This document shows, piece by piece, positions 26,226 to 35,897 of a stretch of 42,605 bases of DNA. The stretch comes from Rhodospirillales bacterium 20-60-12. Lineage in GTDB: Bacteria; Pseudomonadota; Alphaproteobacteria; Acetobacterales; Acetobacteraceae. The position numbers and the translations under genes are program-made. The stretch covers positions 1 through 42,605 of the forward strand of contig NCAP01000035.1 in NCBI GenBank assembly GCA_002255495.1, in the 5' to 3' direction. A model generated the notes under the pieces. It had not been told where the DNA came from. It saw only the letters and a list, made by a program, of their open reading frames with translations, and did no database searches. How positions within the stretch are numbered: the first letter of the stretch is position 1; each line of letters opens with the position of its first letter.

Positions 26226-27676
26226 TATCCGACCCGGCGCTGCACGCCGATGCCATGTTCGCGGATTTTTTTGCGCAACGTATTGCGGTTCAACCCGAGC
26301 AAGGAGGCGGCGCGGATTTGGTTGCCGCGCGTCTCAGCAAGGGTCATGCGGATCAGCGGGCGTTCGAATTCGGCGAGCACGCGTTCATACAGCACGCCAT
26401 CCTCGCCGCTTTCGCGCAGATTGGTCAGCATGCGCATGATGTGGCGTTCGATGGATTTGTTCAGCGTCTCGGGTTCATCCGTCTGGTTGGCCTCCGGCTC
26501 ATCGAAGACCGAGCGATCATTGAGCTCATTGGTCAGAATTTCTTCGGTGATCACCGATTGCGGCACCAGAGCCGCCATGCGGCGCATGAGATTTTCCAAC
26601 TCACGGACATTTCCCGGCCAGCGATAGGCGGATAATTTGCCAATGGCCGCCGGGTCTAGCGTTTTGCCGGGCAGGCCTTCGCTATGCGCTTTTTGAAGAA
26701 AATGCTGCGCCAGAACGGGGATGTCGTCAGGCCGTTCGCGCAGCGGCGGCAGCCGGATCGGCACGACATTGAGGCGATAGAATAGATCCTCGCGGAACTG
26801 GCCCTGGCGGATCAGGATGCGCAAATCGCGATGGGTGGCGGCGATGATGCGGGCATTGGCGCGGATCGGCTGGCGGCCGCCGACGGTGGTGAATTCGCCC
26901 TCCTGCAACACTCGCAACAAGCGTGTTTGCGCCTCGGCCGGCATGTCGCCGATTTCGTCCAAGAACAAGGTGCCGCCTGCGGCCTGTTCGAATCGGCCGA
27001 CATGGCGATTGGTGGCTCCGGTGAAGGCGCCGCGCTCATGGCCGAATAATTCGCTCTCGATCAATTCGCGCGGAATCGCCGCCATATTGATGGCGACAAA
27101 CGGCCCAGCGCGGCGGCGGCCATAATCATGCAAAGCGCGGGCGACAAGCTCCTTGCCCGAGCCGGATTCACCGGTGATCATGACGGTCAGATCCGTCGTG
27201 GTGAGGCGGGCGATGATCCGGTATATTTCCTGCATCGCGCCCGAGCGGCCGATCAGCGGCAAATTCTCATCGGGGTTGCGGGGAATTTCCGCTTGCGCGG
27301 CATTCACCATCGGTTGTTTCAAAGCCCGATCGACCACGGAGAGCAGTTCGGTAAGGTCGAAGGGTTTGGGTAGATATTCGAATGCGCCGCGCTGGGTGGC
27401 CTGCACCGCGGTTGTCAGAGTTGATTGAGCGCTCATCACGATAATCGGCAAATCAGGGCGGATGCGTTTGATCCGGGGCACCAGATCAAGCCCGTTCTCG
27501 TCGGGCATCAGAACATCGGTAATGACCAGATCGCCTTCGCCGTCCTCGACCCAGCGCCAAAGTGTGGCAGCCGAGGCCGTGGTGCGCACCTGATACCCCG
27601 AACGGCCGAGCGCCTGAGTGAGCACAGTGCGGATCGAGCGATCATCGTCGGCTATCAGAATCGTCGGTACGCTCAT
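26225..27676 (-). CDS. ntrC: Nitrogen regulator NtrC (sigma-54 activator)
   Basis: A 483-residue enhancer-binding protein. The receiver has DDDRS near the start, phospho-Asp in [14 protein letters not shown] (about residue 54) and [11 protein letters not shown]. The AAA+ domain begins at about 140 with Walker [19 protein letters not shown], contains the intact [17 protein letters not shown] loop and Walker [14 protein letters not shown], and ends near 375. The C-terminal Fis-type helix-turn-helix is [20 protein letters not shown]. It should activate sigma-54 promoters for nitrogen assimilation when phosphorylated by NtrB, encoded four bases overlapping upstream. The intact GAFTGA contrasts with the neighbouring NtrX. 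Confidence 0.97.
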   Translation of the reverse strand: MSVPTILIADDDRSIRTVLTQALGRSGYQVRTTASAATLWRWVEDGEGDLVITDVLMPDENGLDLVPRIKRIRPDLPIIVMSAQSTLTTAVQATQRGAFEYLPKPFDLTELLSVVDRALKQPMVNAAQAEIPRNPDENLPLIGRSGAMQEIYRIIARLTTTDLTVMITGESGSGKELVARALHDYGRRRAGPFVAINMAAIPRELIESELFGHERGAFTGATNRHVGRFEQAAGGTLFLDEIGDMPAEAQTRLLRVLQEGEFTTVGGRQPIRANARIIAATHRDLRILIRQGQFREDLFYRLNVVPIRLPPLRERPDDIPVLAQHFLQKAHSEGLPGKTLDPAAIGKLSAYRWPGNVRELENLMRRMAALVPQSVITEEILTNELNDRSVFDEPEANQTDEPETLNKSIERHIMRMLTNLRESGEDGVLYERVLAEFERPLIRMTLAETRGNQIRAASLLGLNRNTLRKKIREHGIGVQRRVG

Positions 27677-28824
27677 GCGGTTTCGCCTTCGGAAATTTCT
27701 TCAAATACGGGGAGATGAATGCGGAATTCGGTGCGGCCGGGCCGGCTATCGACATCGATCAGGCCGCCATGATCGGCGACGATTTTGGCGACGAGAGCCA
27801 AACCAAGCCCGCTGCCCGACGCTTTGGTGCTGACGAAGGGCTCGAAAAGATGCCGCTTTATATCATCGGGAATCCCTGGGCCATTATCGCGCACCACGAC
27901 AAAAAGCGGCAAATTGGGCCGCGCACGGCCGGGCGATGCGGCCAGGCGCACGCCATGCTGAAAGCCGGTGATAAGCTGAATTTCGCCATCCGGCCGATCC
28001 GTCGAGGCGATGGATTCGGCGGCGTTTTTCACCAGATTGAGCAGCACCTGAACCATCTGATCGCGGTTGCCGAACACCGGTGGCAGCGAAGGGTCATAGG
28101 ATTCGATGAATTTAATACGCGCCGCAAAGCCCGATTGCGCGAGCTTGCGGACATGTTCGAGCACCCGGTGGATATTCACCCCCTGGCGCTGTAGTTTTTT
28201 CTCACCAAAGGTTTCCAGCCGCTCGACCAACGCACGAATGCGATCGGCTTCTTCCCTGATCAGCACGGCAAGTTCACGATCCGCCGGCGATGCGCCGGCT
28301 TCCAGCAATTGCGCCGCACCGCGAATGCCCGAGAGCGGGTTTTTCACCTCATGGGCGAGAATGGCAGCCATGCCGGTGATGCTGCGCGCAGCGTTGCGCG
28401 CCGACATTTGCTGATCCAGCGCGCGGGCTGCTGCGGGGTCCTGCAAGGTGAGCACGATATGGCCGGGATGATCGGCCACCGGCCCCGCCTGGATGGAAAT
28501 GCCATGCCGTGACAAACGCGGGCCCTCTAGTGTCATGTCATGCTCGGCGATGGTCACCGCTTCGCGGCGCGCCCGGTCGAGCAGCATGAAAAGCGGGTGA
28601 TCCGAGGCCAGCATGTCGCTCAGCGGCTTGCCTTGCAGAAAGGCGCTGGACGAGCCGAGAAATTCCTCGGCGGCGTAATTGACGAAGCGAAACTGATCAT
28701 GCTCGTCAAGCATGATCACAGCGATCGGCAAGGCGCCGAGAATTTGACCGGCATCGGCGGTGGCCGCCGAGCGGCGCACCATGCCCAGAGCCCGCCGGCG
28801 CACCGCATCCCGCAGGCCGCTCAT
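27673..28824 (-). CDS. ntrB: Nitrogen-regulation sensor kinase NtrB (GlnL)
   Basis: A 383-residue soluble two-component kinase/phosphatase for NtrC, controlled in the family by PII proteins. An N-terminal PAS domain (about 25-130, starting [20 protein letters not shown]) is followed by HisKA with [20 protein letters not shown] (phospho-His near residue 158) and an HATPase domain with [22 protein letters not shown] and [15 protein letters not shown]. There are no membrane helices. The start overlaps the dusB stop by four bases and the stop overlaps the ntrC start by four, so all five genes form one transcription unit. Confidence 0.96.
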   Translation of the reverse strand: MSGLRDAVRRRALGMVRRSAATADAGQILGALPIAVIMLDEHDQFRFVNYAAEEFLGSSSAFLQGKPLSDMLASDHPLFMLLDRARREAVTIAEHDMTLEGPRLSRHGISIQAGPVADHPGHIVLTLQDPAAARALDQQMSARNAARSITGMAAILAHEVKNPLSGIRGAAQLLEAGASPADRELAVLIREEADRIRALVERLETFGEKKLQRQGVNIHRVLEHVRKLAQSGFAARIKFIESYDPSLPPVFGNRDQMVQVLLNLVKNAAESIASTDRPDGEIQLITGFQHGVRLAASPGRARPNLPLFVVVRDNGPGIPDDIKRHLFEPFVSTKASGSGLGLALVAKIVADHGGLIDVDSRPGRTEFRIHLPVFEEISEGETA

Positions 28825-29888
28825 GCGGCGTCTGCGAGCGGGATAGCGAGGTTGCGGGTGTGATTGGCCTCGATCGCGCGCTCGTAGAACCGTTCGATCA
28901 GCGCGTCGACTTCGGCGCCGTCATCGAGTTTCATGATGGCGGCGCGGAATTCCGCCGAGTGAGGCAGGCCGCTCGAATACCAGCCGACATGTTTACGCCC
29001 CACCCTGACCCCCGGCAGCGCGCCGTAATGGGCGCGCATGGCGTGTAAATGCGCCAGCAGAATCGTCTTTTGCCGGGCGAGGTCCGGCTCGGGCAGTTTC
29101 TGCCCGGTCGTCAAATAATGCTGGATTTGGGCGAGAATCCAGGGCCTTCCATAGGCGCCGCGGCCGATCATGACGCCATCGGCGCCTGAACGGGCGAGGG
29201 CTTCGGCGGCACGTTCCTCGCTGGTGATGTCACCATTGGCGATCACCGGCAGGCCGGTTACAGCTTTGACCTCGGCGATGAAATCCCAATCAGCGACACC
29301 GTGATAAAATTGCTGGCGGGTGCGGCCATGAATGGTGATCATGGCGATGCCTGCTTCCTCGGCGATGCGCGCCAGCGCGGGTGCGTTCAGACTGTCGCGG
29401 TCCCAGCCCATGCGCATTTTCAGGGTCACCGGCACATCGACTGCGCGCACCGTGGCTTGCAGTATGCGTGCCGCATGCGCCTCGTCACGCATCAAAGCGG
29501 AGCCTGCCATTTGCCCCACCGCCACTTTTTTGACCGGACAGCCAAAATTTATGTCAACGATATCGGCCCCGCAACCGACAGCGATGCGTGCGGCTTCGGC
29601 CATGGCTTGCGGGTCACAACCGGCCAATTGCACCGAAGCAGGCCCGCCGCCGGTGGCCACAGCGGCCATGCGCAGGGTATTGGCGTTTTCGCGGACCATC
29701 GCCCAGGACGCGATCATTTCCGAAACGACCAAGCCAGCACCTAATGATTTGGCAAGCTGGCGAAACGGCAGATCGGTCACGCCGGACATCGGCGCCAAAA
29801 TCACCGGGTCCGGAAGATGCACGGCGCGCGCCCCGGTGCCGATGCGGATCGGTTTGACGAGCGGAAAAACAGAGGAAATATTGCCCAT
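28821..29888 (-). CDS. dusB: tRNA-dihydrouridine synthase DusB (NifR3 type)
   Basis: A 355-residue FMN enzyme that reduces uridine to dihydrouridine in the tRNA D-loop. The TIM barrel begins with VILAPMSGVTDLPFRQLAKS (about 28-47), contains DINFGCPVKKVAVGQMAGSA with the catalytic cysteine (about 111-130), KMRMGWDRDSLNA, ITIHGRTRQQFYHG and GADGVMIGRGAYGRPW. It opens the classic alphaproteobacterial nifR3-ntrBC-ntrYX operon. It is divergent from ispDF with 62 bases between the starts, which must hold both promoters; I saw no confident hexamers there. Confidence 0.96.
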   Translation of the reverse strand: MGNISSVFPLVKPIRIGTGARAVHLPDPVILAPMSGVTDLPFRQLAKSLGAGLVVSEMIASWAMVRENANTLRMAAVATGGGPASVQLAGCDPQAMAEAARIAVGCGADIVDINFGCPVKKVAVGQMAGSALMRDEAHAARILQATVRAVDVPVTLKMRMGWDRDSLNAPALARIAEEAGIAMITIHGRTRQQFYHGVADWDFIAEVKAVTGLPVIANGDITSEERAAEALARSGADGVMIGRGAYGRPWILAQIQHYLTTGQKLPEPDLARQKTILLAHLHAMRAHYGALPGVRVGRKHVGWYSSGLPHSAEFRAAIMKLDDGAEVDALIERFYERAIEANHTRNLAIPLADAA

Positions 29889-29950
29889 GATTTGAGCAAC
29901 CTACCGGGCATAGAGTTGACGCGCAATCGTCCCGAGGCCAAACGGAGCCC

Positions 29951-31090
29951 ATGAAAATTGCAGCTCTGCTCGTGGCGGCGGGCCAAGGGCGCCGTTTCGG
30001 CGGCGAGACCCCCAAACAATTTTTGCAGGTCGCCGGCCAGCCGGTGCTGCGCCATGCCGCCCAGGCGCTTTTGCCCTATATCGATATCCTGCAACCAGTC
30101 GGTGATGCCGCCTCGATCGAGGCGGCTTTGCGCGGGCTGGCCCATTTGCCGGTGGTGCCGGGTGGCGCCGAGCGGCAGGATTCCGTGCGGGCCGGATTGC
30201 GCGCACTCGCGGCCCACAGCCCCGATATCGTGCTGGTGCATGATGGCGCGCGACCGCTGATCCCGGCCGGGACGATCGAGGCGGTTCTGGCGGCTTTGCA
30301 GACCCATCCGGGCGCCATTCCCGCCGTTGCGGTGTCCGACACGCTCAAGCGCGGCAAAGCCGGGCTGAACCAAGGCACGGTCGATCGGGCTGATTTATTC
30401 CGCGTGCAGACGCCGCAGGGGTTTCATTTTCCCACGCTGCTGGCCCTGCACGAGGCCCATGCCGGCGGCCGGGCGACCGATGATGCCGCCTTGCTCGAGA
30501 CCGCCGGGCTCGCCATTGCCCTGACCCAAGGCGGGGAGCAAAATATTAAAATCACATTCACGGAGGATTTGCAGCGCGTGGAACAGATTATGGCCGGCAG
30601 TTTGCTGCCGCGCACCGGCACCGGGTTTGACGTCCATGTGCTCACCGAGGGGCGCAAATTGATCCTGTGTGGCATCGAGGTGCCGCATGAGAAGGGCCTG
30701 GCCGGCCATTCGGACGCGGATGTCGGCATTCATGCGCTGTGCGACGCGATATATGGCGCGCTGGCCGAGGGCGATATCGGCCGGCATTTCCCGCCTTCGG
30801 AAAATCAATGGAAAGACGCCGATTCAGCTCGCTTTCTGCGCCATGCGGCCGAGCGTATCGCAGCGCGCGGCGGTGTTTTGGCCAATGCCGATATCACGCT
30901 GATTTGCGAACGGCCGAAAATCGGCCCGCACGCGCAGGCCATGCGCGGCCGGCTGGCTGAGTTGCTCGGCGTGCCGGTGGAGCGGATTTCGGTCAAGGCG
31001 ACGACCAGCGAGCAGCTCGGCTTTACCGGCCGGGGCGAGGGCATAGCCGCCCAGGCCGCCGTGCAATTGCTGGTGCCCTGGGAAACCTGA
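29951..31090 (+). CDS. ispDF: Bifunctional IspD/IspF isoprenoid enzyme
   Basis: A 379-residue fusion catalysing two steps of the MEP pathway. The N-terminal IspD cytidylyltransferase (about 1-220) has [32 protein letters not shown] and [12 protein letters not shown], joining CTP to methylerythritol phosphate. The C-terminal IspF cyclase (about 221-379) has the metal-binding GTGFDVHVL (D-x-H), [20 protein letters not shown] and [12 protein letters not shown], then [19 protein letters not shown]. IspDF fusions are common in alphaproteobacteria. The IspE step between them must be encoded elsewhere. The ATG at 29951 follows GGAGCC, an acceptable ribosome site. Confidence 0.97.
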   Translation: MKIAALLVAAGQGRRFGGETPKQFLQVAGQPVLRHAAQALLPYIDILQPVGDAASIEAALRGLAHLPVVPGGAERQDSVRAGLRALAAHSPDIVLVHDGARPLIPAGTIEAVLAALQTHPGAIPAVAVSDTLKRGKAGLNQGTVDRADLFRVQTPQGFHFPTLLALHEAHAGGRATDDAALLETAGLAIALTQGGEQNIKITFTEDLQRVEQIMAGSLLPRTGTGFDVHVLTEGRKLILCGIEVPHEKGLAGHSDADVGIHALCDAIYGALAEGDIGRHFPPSENQWKDADSARFLRHAAERIAARGGVLANADITLICERPKIGPHAQAMRGRLAELLGVPVERISVKATTSEQLGFTGRGEGIAAQAAVQLLVPWET

Positions 31091-31148
31091 CCGTTTGACT
31101 TGCAGCATCGGCGGCATTATCCAGCCGGACATCACGAACCGACCAGAT

Positions 31149-31223
31149 GGCGACGTAGCTCAGTGGTAGAGCAGGGGAATCATAATCCCTTGGTCGGGTG
31201 TTCAAATCACCCCGTCGCTACCA
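31149..31223 (+). tRNA. tRNA-Met (anticodon CAT, elongator type)
   Basis: The 75-base cloverleaf has acceptor GGCGACG paired with CGTCGCT, D-arm GCTC/GAGC, anticodon stem GGGGA/TCCCT with loop ATCATAA (anticodon at 31181-31183), T-arm GGGTG-TTCAAAT-CACCC and an encoded CCA. The first acceptor pair is G-T, not the C-A mismatch of an initiator tRNA. Its resemblance to alphaproteobacterial elongator Met tRNAs favours Met; a lysidine-modified Ile2 tRNA also carries CAT and cannot be fully excluded by eye. It lies 58 bases after ispDF and 73 before purB. Confidence 0.92.
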
Positions 31224-31296
31224 TCGGTTTGGCCGGCACCATTTCCCGAGCCGCGGGCCGGCTAATTTCCGATTTATCGAACTGAGGAGCAAAACC

Positions 31297-32628
31297 ATGG
31301 TGCCGCGTTACAGCAGGCCGGAGATGACGGCCATCTGGGCCGATGAGAACCGGTTTCGCATCTGGTTTGAAATCGAGGCCGCCGCCGCTGAAGCGATGGC
31401 CGCGTTGGGCGAGATTCCGGCCAGTGCGGCGCTAAATATTCGCACGCATGGCGGTGCTGCCATTGCCAAGATCGGCCCGGCGGATGTCGCTGAGATCGAC
31501 GCGATCGAGCGTGAAACCAAGCACGATGTCATTGCATTCCTGACCTGGCTGGCCCGGGCGGTGGGCGAGGATAGCCGATTCGTGCATCTGGGCATGACCT
31601 CCTCGGACGTGCTGGATACCTGCCTTGCGGTGCAATTGACCCAGGCGGCGGATATTCTGCTCGCCGATCTCGATGCGCTGCTGGCGGCTTTGAAACGCCG
31701 GGCGCTTGAGCATAAGCACAGCATCACCATCGGCCGCAGCCACGGCATTCATGCTGAGCCGACCTCGTTCGGGCTGAAACTTGCCGGCCATTATGCCGAA
31801 TTTGCCCGCAACCGCGCGCGGCTGATCGCGGCGCGGGCTGAAATTGCGGTTTGTGCGATATCCGGTGCGGTCGGCACGTTCGCGCATCTCGATCCATCGA
31901 TCGAGGCCCATGTCGCGGAAAAATTGGGCCTGGCGGCGGAGACGATTTCAACCCAGGTGATCCCGCGCGACCGCCATGCGATGTTTTTCGCGACATTGGG
32001 CGTGATTGCCTCGGGCATCGAGCGGCTGGCGACCGAAGTGCGGCATTTGCAGCGCAGCGAAGTGCGCGAGGCGGAGGAATTTTTCTCGGCCGGGCAAAAA
32101 GGCTCATCAGCCATGCCGCATAAGCGCAATCCGGTTCTGTCGGAGAATCTCACCGGGCTCGCGCGCCTGGTGCGCAGCCATGTGACACCGGCCCTGGAGA
32201 ATGTGGCGCTGTGGCATGAGCGCGATATCAGCCATTCCTCAGTTGAGCGGGTGATCGGCCCGGATGCGACGATCGGGCTTGATTTCGCGCTGATGCGGCT
32301 GGCGGGCATGATCGATAAATTGACGATTTATCCGCAGCGGATGATCGAGAATTTGGAATCGCTCGGCGGTGTTGTCCATTCAGGCGAGATTTTGCTGGTG
32401 CTGGCACGTGCGGGCATTTCACGCGAACAATCCTATGCCATCATTCAGCGCAACGCGATGGCGACCTGGACGAGATTGGGCCAGCCGGATGCGAAATCGT
32501 TCCGCGACCATTTGCTCAGCGATGCCGATGTCATCGGCCGGGTGGATGAAGCAACCATCGACCGGGCGATGGACCCGGCCTTGCATTTGAAACATCTGGA
32601 CGCGATTTTCGACCGCGTCTTCGGCTGA
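31297..32628 (+). CDS. purB: Adenylosuccinate lyase
   Basis: A 443-residue enzyme acting twice in purine synthesis, releasing fumarate from SAICAR and adenylosuccinate. It belongs to the fumarase/aspartase superfamily: helical throughout, with HDVIAFLTWLARAVGED (about 70-86), LGMTSSDVLDTCLAVQLTQA (about 92-111), GRSHGIHAEPTSFGLKLAG (catalytic His) and the signature GSSAMPHKRNPVLSENLTGL (about 269-288). The ATG at 31297 has GAGGAG seven bases upstream; the frame is open back to 31198, but that part overlaps the tRNA and is not coding. Length is close to the usual 430-450. Confidence 0.97.
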   Translation: MVPRYSRPEMTAIWADENRFRIWFEIEAAAAEAMAALGEIPASAALNIRTHGGAAIAKIGPADVAEIDAIERETKHDVIAFLTWLARAVGEDSRFVHLGMTSSDVLDTCLAVQLTQAADILLADLDALLAALKRRALEHKHSITIGRSHGIHAEPTSFGLKLAGHYAEFARNRARLIAARAEIAVCAISGAVGTFAHLDPSIEAHVAEKLGLAAETISTQVIPRDRHAMFFATLGVIASGIERLATEVRHLQRSEVREAEEFFSAGQKGSSAMPHKRNPVLSENLTGLARLVRSHVTPALENVALWHERDISHSSVERVIGPDATIGLDFALMRLAGMIDKLTIYPQRMIENLESLGGVVHSGEILLVLARAGISREQSYAIIQRNAMATWTRLGQPDAKSFRDHLLSDADVIGRVDEATIDRAMDPALHLKHLDAIFDRVFG

Positions 32629-32634
32629 CGATCG

Positions 32635-33333
32635 ATGTGTTCGATCATTCTGTCGATCGAACCAGGCCGCGTGCTGGTCGCGGCCAATCGCGATGAGATG
32701 CTCGCACGCCCATGGCGCGCGCCTGCGCGGCACTGGCCGGCGCAGCCCTATATTCTGGCCGGGCTTGATGTTTTGGCAGGCGGCACCTGGCTTGGCGTGA
32801 ATGATGCGGGGGTGATGGCGGCGGTGTTGAACCGCACCGGCACGCTGGGCCCGGCTTCGGGCAAAAAATCGCGCGGAGCATTGCCGCTGATCGCGCTCGC
32901 GGCGGCAAGTGCCGCCGACGCCGCATCCCGGATTGCCGCCCTGGATGCCGCGGAATATCGCTCGTTCAACATGGTGGTTGCCGACCGGCATGGCGGCCTC
33001 TTCATCCGCGGCATGCAGTCGGGGCGACCCCGCGTGATGGAACTGAGTGCCGGTTTCACGATGGTCACGGCGCATGATGCCAATGATATGACCGCCCCAC
33101 GCATCGCCCGGCATTTGCCGCGCTTTCAGGCGGCAGCACGCCCCGATCCATCATCCGGTGATTGGGCAAGCTGGCAAACTTTGCTGGCGGATGCAGCGCC
33201 GCCCCCCGAGAGCGCGTTATTCATTGCACCGCAAAACGGGTTCGGCACGGTCTGTTCATCGCTCCTCTCCCTGCAGCCGGAAGGGACAGATTGGTGGTTC
33301 GCACCAGCGCCGGGTGATTATATCAAGGTTTGA
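32635..33333 (+). CDS. NRDE / TANGO2-family protein
   Basis: A 232-residue protein of the TANGO2 (NRDE) family. It opens MCSIILSIEPGRVLVAANRD and continues EML, showing both the Cys2 position typical of Ntn-type folds and the family-naming NRDE motif at about 18-21. AGGTWLGVNDAGVMAAVLNR (about 45-64) and GFGTVCSSLLSL near the C-terminus are also characteristic. TANGO2 relatives have been linked to haem handling in eukaryotes; the bacterial role is not settled. The gene starts six bases after purB and probably shares its transcript. Its last 11 bases overlap the end of the convergent NodT-type gene. Confidence 0.9.
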   Translation: MCSIILSIEPGRVLVAANRDEMLARPWRAPARHWPAQPYILAGLDVLAGGTWLGVNDAGVMAAVLNRTGTLGPASGKKSRGALPLIALAAASAADAASRIAALDAAEYRSFNMVVADRHGGLFIRGMQSGRPRVMELSAGFTMVTAHDANDMTAPRIARHLPRFQAAARPDPSSGDWASWQTLLADAAPPPESALFIAPQNGFGTVCSSLLSLQPEGTDWWFAPAPGDYIKV

Positions 33334-34759
33334 CGGCGGCCGGCGGCGCTGCTTCGGGCGTGCCGCCGAGGGCTTTGAACAGCGCGATATAATCCTGCAC
33401 CAAAGCCAGATCATTTTGCGCCAATGCATCATGCGCGGCGAAATTGGCGCGTTCATTGGTCAGCAATGTCAAAAAATCGGTGAGCCCCGCATGATACAGC
33501 AACGTCGCGTGGTCCAAAGCGGTTTGTGAATCGCGATAGGCGGCGGACAAAGCCAGATGGGTTTGCTGGTCAGACTGCAAATGCACCAGATCGTTCTGCA
33601 CTTCGGCCAAAGCCTGCAGCACCACCTGGTGATAATGCAGCCGGGCTGCCTGCGCTGCCGCGCGGGCTTCGCGCTCGCGGGCATTGAGTTTGCCGCCCTG
33701 ATAAAGTGGCGCGCTGGCCGAGAGCGTTGCCGCATAAGCCAGGCTGGCAAAGGAGAAAAGCTGATTGATGGCGCTGGCTTCAGGCATGATGCTCAGCGGG
33801 ATGGAAAAATCCGGCAGGCGTGCGGCGATCGCGACACCGATTTGCGCATTGGCGGCTTCATAGGCGAATTCGGCCTCGTGAACATCTGGCCGATTCGCAA
33901 TCACCGCGGCCGGCACGGTCGCCGGCATATCTGCCGGCGGGGACATCAACGGCACCGGCCGGGAGAGTGTTGCCAGCAAGGCGTCCGGCGTCCGGCCGAG
34001 CAAAATGGCGATGGCGTGGGCCATGACCGCGATTTGCGCCTTTAAGCCGGGTAGTTTCGCCTCGGTCGCCTCAAGCTGCGCACGGGCCTGCAAGGTTTGC
34101 AGGTCGGTGCCGATACCGCTTTTCAGTTCACGCTCGGTGAGTTGATAGACATCGTTCGCCACACGCACATTATCCTGCGCGATGGCGAGCAGTGTTTGTG
34201 TGGCGCGCAAGGTTGCGTAATCGGATGCGACCTCGGAGAGCAGACTGACCATCAAGGCCCGGCGGCCTTCGATGGTGGCAAAAACACGGTCTTGCGCTGC
34301 TTCAGTGGCGCGGCGGTTACCGCCGAAAATATCCAGCTCCCAGGAGGCGTCAAACCCGCCGATAAAGTCATGATAATTGCCGAACCCGGGTGGGTATTCG
34401 AGGGTGGTGCTGGCGCGCGCGCGTTCGGCTTCGGCAGTGGCGCCGAGGGTTGGGTAGGCGCCGGCGGCTATTTCGTCGCGCTGGGCGCGGGCTTGCAGCA
34501 GCCGCTGATCGGCGATTTTCAGATCGATATTATCGGCAATCGCCAGGGTGATAAGCTGGTTCAGTTCACGATCATCGAAGCTGCGCCACCATTGTTGCAA
34601 TTGGGCATTGGTCGCCGCGACCTGTGCGGCTGTCGCAGGCGCTTCGCTGAACTGGGCCGGCAGATGGGACTTGGGGGCGACGAAATCGGGCCCGACGGTG
34701 CATCCGCCGAGCAGACATAAAAATGCGGCAATCGCGCTACGTAAGCTGATCTGCTGCAT
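33323..34759 (-). CDS. NodT-type outer-membrane efflux lipoprotein
   Basis: A 478-residue TolC-like channel of the outer-membrane factor family. The N-terminus MQQISLRSAIAAFLCLLGGC is a lipoprotein signal with lipobox LGGC, so mature Cys20 is lipidated; TVGPDFVAP follows, as in NodT/OprM proteins. Two OEP repeats (about 75-260 and 285-465) supply long helical hairpins, with ADQRLLQARAQRDEIAAGAYP and NRPDVHEAEFAYEAANAQIG typical of the family. The frame is open further upstream, but ATG 34759 yields the proper lipoprotein signal and sits one base from the upstream stop. It completes the efflux operon as the outer-membrane exit. Confidence 0.92.
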   Translation of the reverse strand: MQQISLRSAIAAFLCLLGGCTVGPDFVAPKSHLPAQFSEAPATAAQVAATNAQLQQWWRSFDDRELNQLITLAIADNIDLKIADQRLLQARAQRDEIAAGAYPTLGATAEAERARASTTLEYPPGFGNYHDFIGGFDASWELDIFGGNRRATEAAQDRVFATIEGRRALMVSLLSEVASDYATLRATQTLLAIAQDNVRVANDVYQLTERELKSGIGTDLQTLQARAQLEATEAKLPGLKAQIAVMAHAIAILLGRTPDALLATLSRPVPLMSPPADMPATVPAAVIANRPDVHEAEFAYEAANAQIGVAIAARLPDFSIPLSIMPEASAINQLFSFASLAYAATLSASAPLYQGGKLNAREREARAAAQAARLHYHQVVLQALAEVQNDLVHLQSDQQTHLALSAAYRDSQTALDHATLLYHAGLTDFLTLLTNERANFAAHDALAQNDLALVQDYIALFKALGGTPEAAPPAAVKP

Positions 34760-34760
34760 G

Positions 34761-35678
34761 TCAAAGATTATTTTCAAGCCAATGGCGCAGCCGCGCGGCG
34801 ATGCCATGATGCCGCGCAGCCGACCCGACATCAACCGAGCAGGTCATGCCGGCGGCGAGCACGATGCCAGGTGGGATATGATCGATATGGATATCCACGG
34901 GGATGCGTTGCGCGAGGCGCACCCAATCGAAAACCGGATTGACCATGGGCAGGCCAAGCGGGCTGATCGCCTCGTTGGCGTCATTGATGCCACGGCCGAT
35001 GCTTTCGACATGACCGCTCAGACGCGGGCGATAGCCTAATAATTTGATCGAGACAGGAGAGCCTGGATGGATCATCGATAATTTGGTTTCCTCGAAATAG
35101 GCGGTGATCCGGAATGAGTTGGCATCGATGAGGGTGATCAGCGGCTTTCCAGCCGGTGCGTAATCACCAACCTGCAGGCGCAGCCTGGTGACATAGCCGG
35201 TGACCGGTGCCGTGATGGTGGCGCGCGCCAGATTGAGCTTGGCCAAAGCAAGATCCGCCTCGGCGCCGGCCACACGGGCTTGCGCGATGGCGCTGGCAAT
35301 GCCGGCATTTTGCCGGTCTTCGCTGGAGACCAACCCGGCGAGGCTTTGGCGGCGGGCAAATTCCTGCTGTTGCTGTTTGAGTTGCAGTTGCGCGGCATCG
35401 AGTGCGGCCTGCGCCTGATCGAGAGCGATGGTAAAGCGGGTCGGATCGAGGCGGTAGAGAATATCACCCTGATGGACCAATTGGTTTTCCGATAAATTCA
35501 TGGCGACAACCGTGCCGGATACTTCGGGTGCGACAATCACCGTCTGCGCCATGACCCGGCCATCGCGCGTCCAGGGGGCGCGCATATACACATCCCATAC
35601 CTGCACCAGCATGAAGATCGCCAGCAACACGACGGCCAGTGTAACAAGAACACGAAGGAAACGCGACACAACATTCAT
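34761..35678 (-). CDS. HlyD/AaeA-type membrane-fusion (periplasmic adaptor) protein
   Basis: A 305-residue adaptor. One N-terminal membrane anchor (about 8-30, VLVTLAVVLLAIFMLVQVW) is followed by biotinyl-lipoyl halves (TVIVAPEVSGTVVAMNLSEN and QVGDYAPAGKPLITLID), a helical hairpin (about 95-160) and a beta-barrel domain. RVMAQTVIVAPEVSGTV resembles AaeA, the adaptor of the p-hydroxybenzoic-acid efflux pump. I start at ATG 35678, where the protein matches the family; the frame stays open upstream, but into the DUF1656 gene. It lies between the DUF1656 and outer-membrane genes and should bridge the FUSC pump to the NodT channel. Confidence 0.92.
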   Translation of the reverse strand: MNVVSRFLRVLVTLAVVLLAIFMLVQVWDVYMRAPWTRDGRVMAQTVIVAPEVSGTVVAMNLSENQLVHQGDILYRLDPTRFTIALDQAQAALDAAQLQLKQQQQEFARRQSLAGLVSSEDRQNAGIASAIAQARVAGAEADLALAKLNLARATITAPVTGYVTRLRLQVGDYAPAGKPLITLIDANSFRITAYFEETKLSMIHPGSPVSIKLLGYRPRLSGHVESIGRGINDANEAISPLGLPMVNPVFDWVRLAQRIPVDIHIDHIPPGIVLAAGMTCSVDVGSAARHHGIAARLRHWLENNL

Positions 35679-35697
35679 TTGCAAAAAATTTCCAAAC

Positions 35698-35895
35698 TCA
35701 GGCAGCGATGAATATGACGAGGGCGCAGATGCAAATATAGAGCGAGAGTTCGAACAGGCTGGTGTGCCAGAGCCATTGCAGAAATCCGGTTCGGCCGAGC
35801 CAATAGCGGATGGGCACAAAAATCACGGCAGCAATCAGACCGTAAAGAACGATGGGTGCGAATAATATGCCGGCAAAATGCGCTTCGCTGAACAT
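35698..35895 (-). CDS. DUF1656 small membrane protein (AaeX type)
   Basis: A 65-residue protein with two membrane helices: about 10-31 (ILFAPIVLYGLIAAVIFVPI) and 45-64 (LFELSLYICICALVIFI). This size, topology and position between a FUSC pump gene and an HlyD adaptor gene are diagnostic for DUF1656/AaeX. Its function is unknown; it is presumed to assist the pump. ATG 35895 lies two bases after the FUSC stop. The frame is open upstream inside the FUSC gene, but the family begins at this methionine. The adaptor gene starts 19 bases after its stop. Confidence 0.9.
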   Translation of the reverse strand: MFSEAHFAGILFAPIVLYGLIAAVIFVPIRYWLGRTGFLQWLWHTSLFELSLYICICALVIFIAA

Positions 35896-35897
35896 GA

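Noticed and set aside
31181-31183. tRNA read as Ile2 (lysidine-modified CAT anticodon)
   Set aside because: The body resembles elongator Met tRNAs of the group; the call could change with a proper covariance-model comparison.
31198-31296. Longer purB start at 31198
   Set aside because: These codons lie within the tRNA 3' half, and a strong ribosome site precedes ATG 31297.
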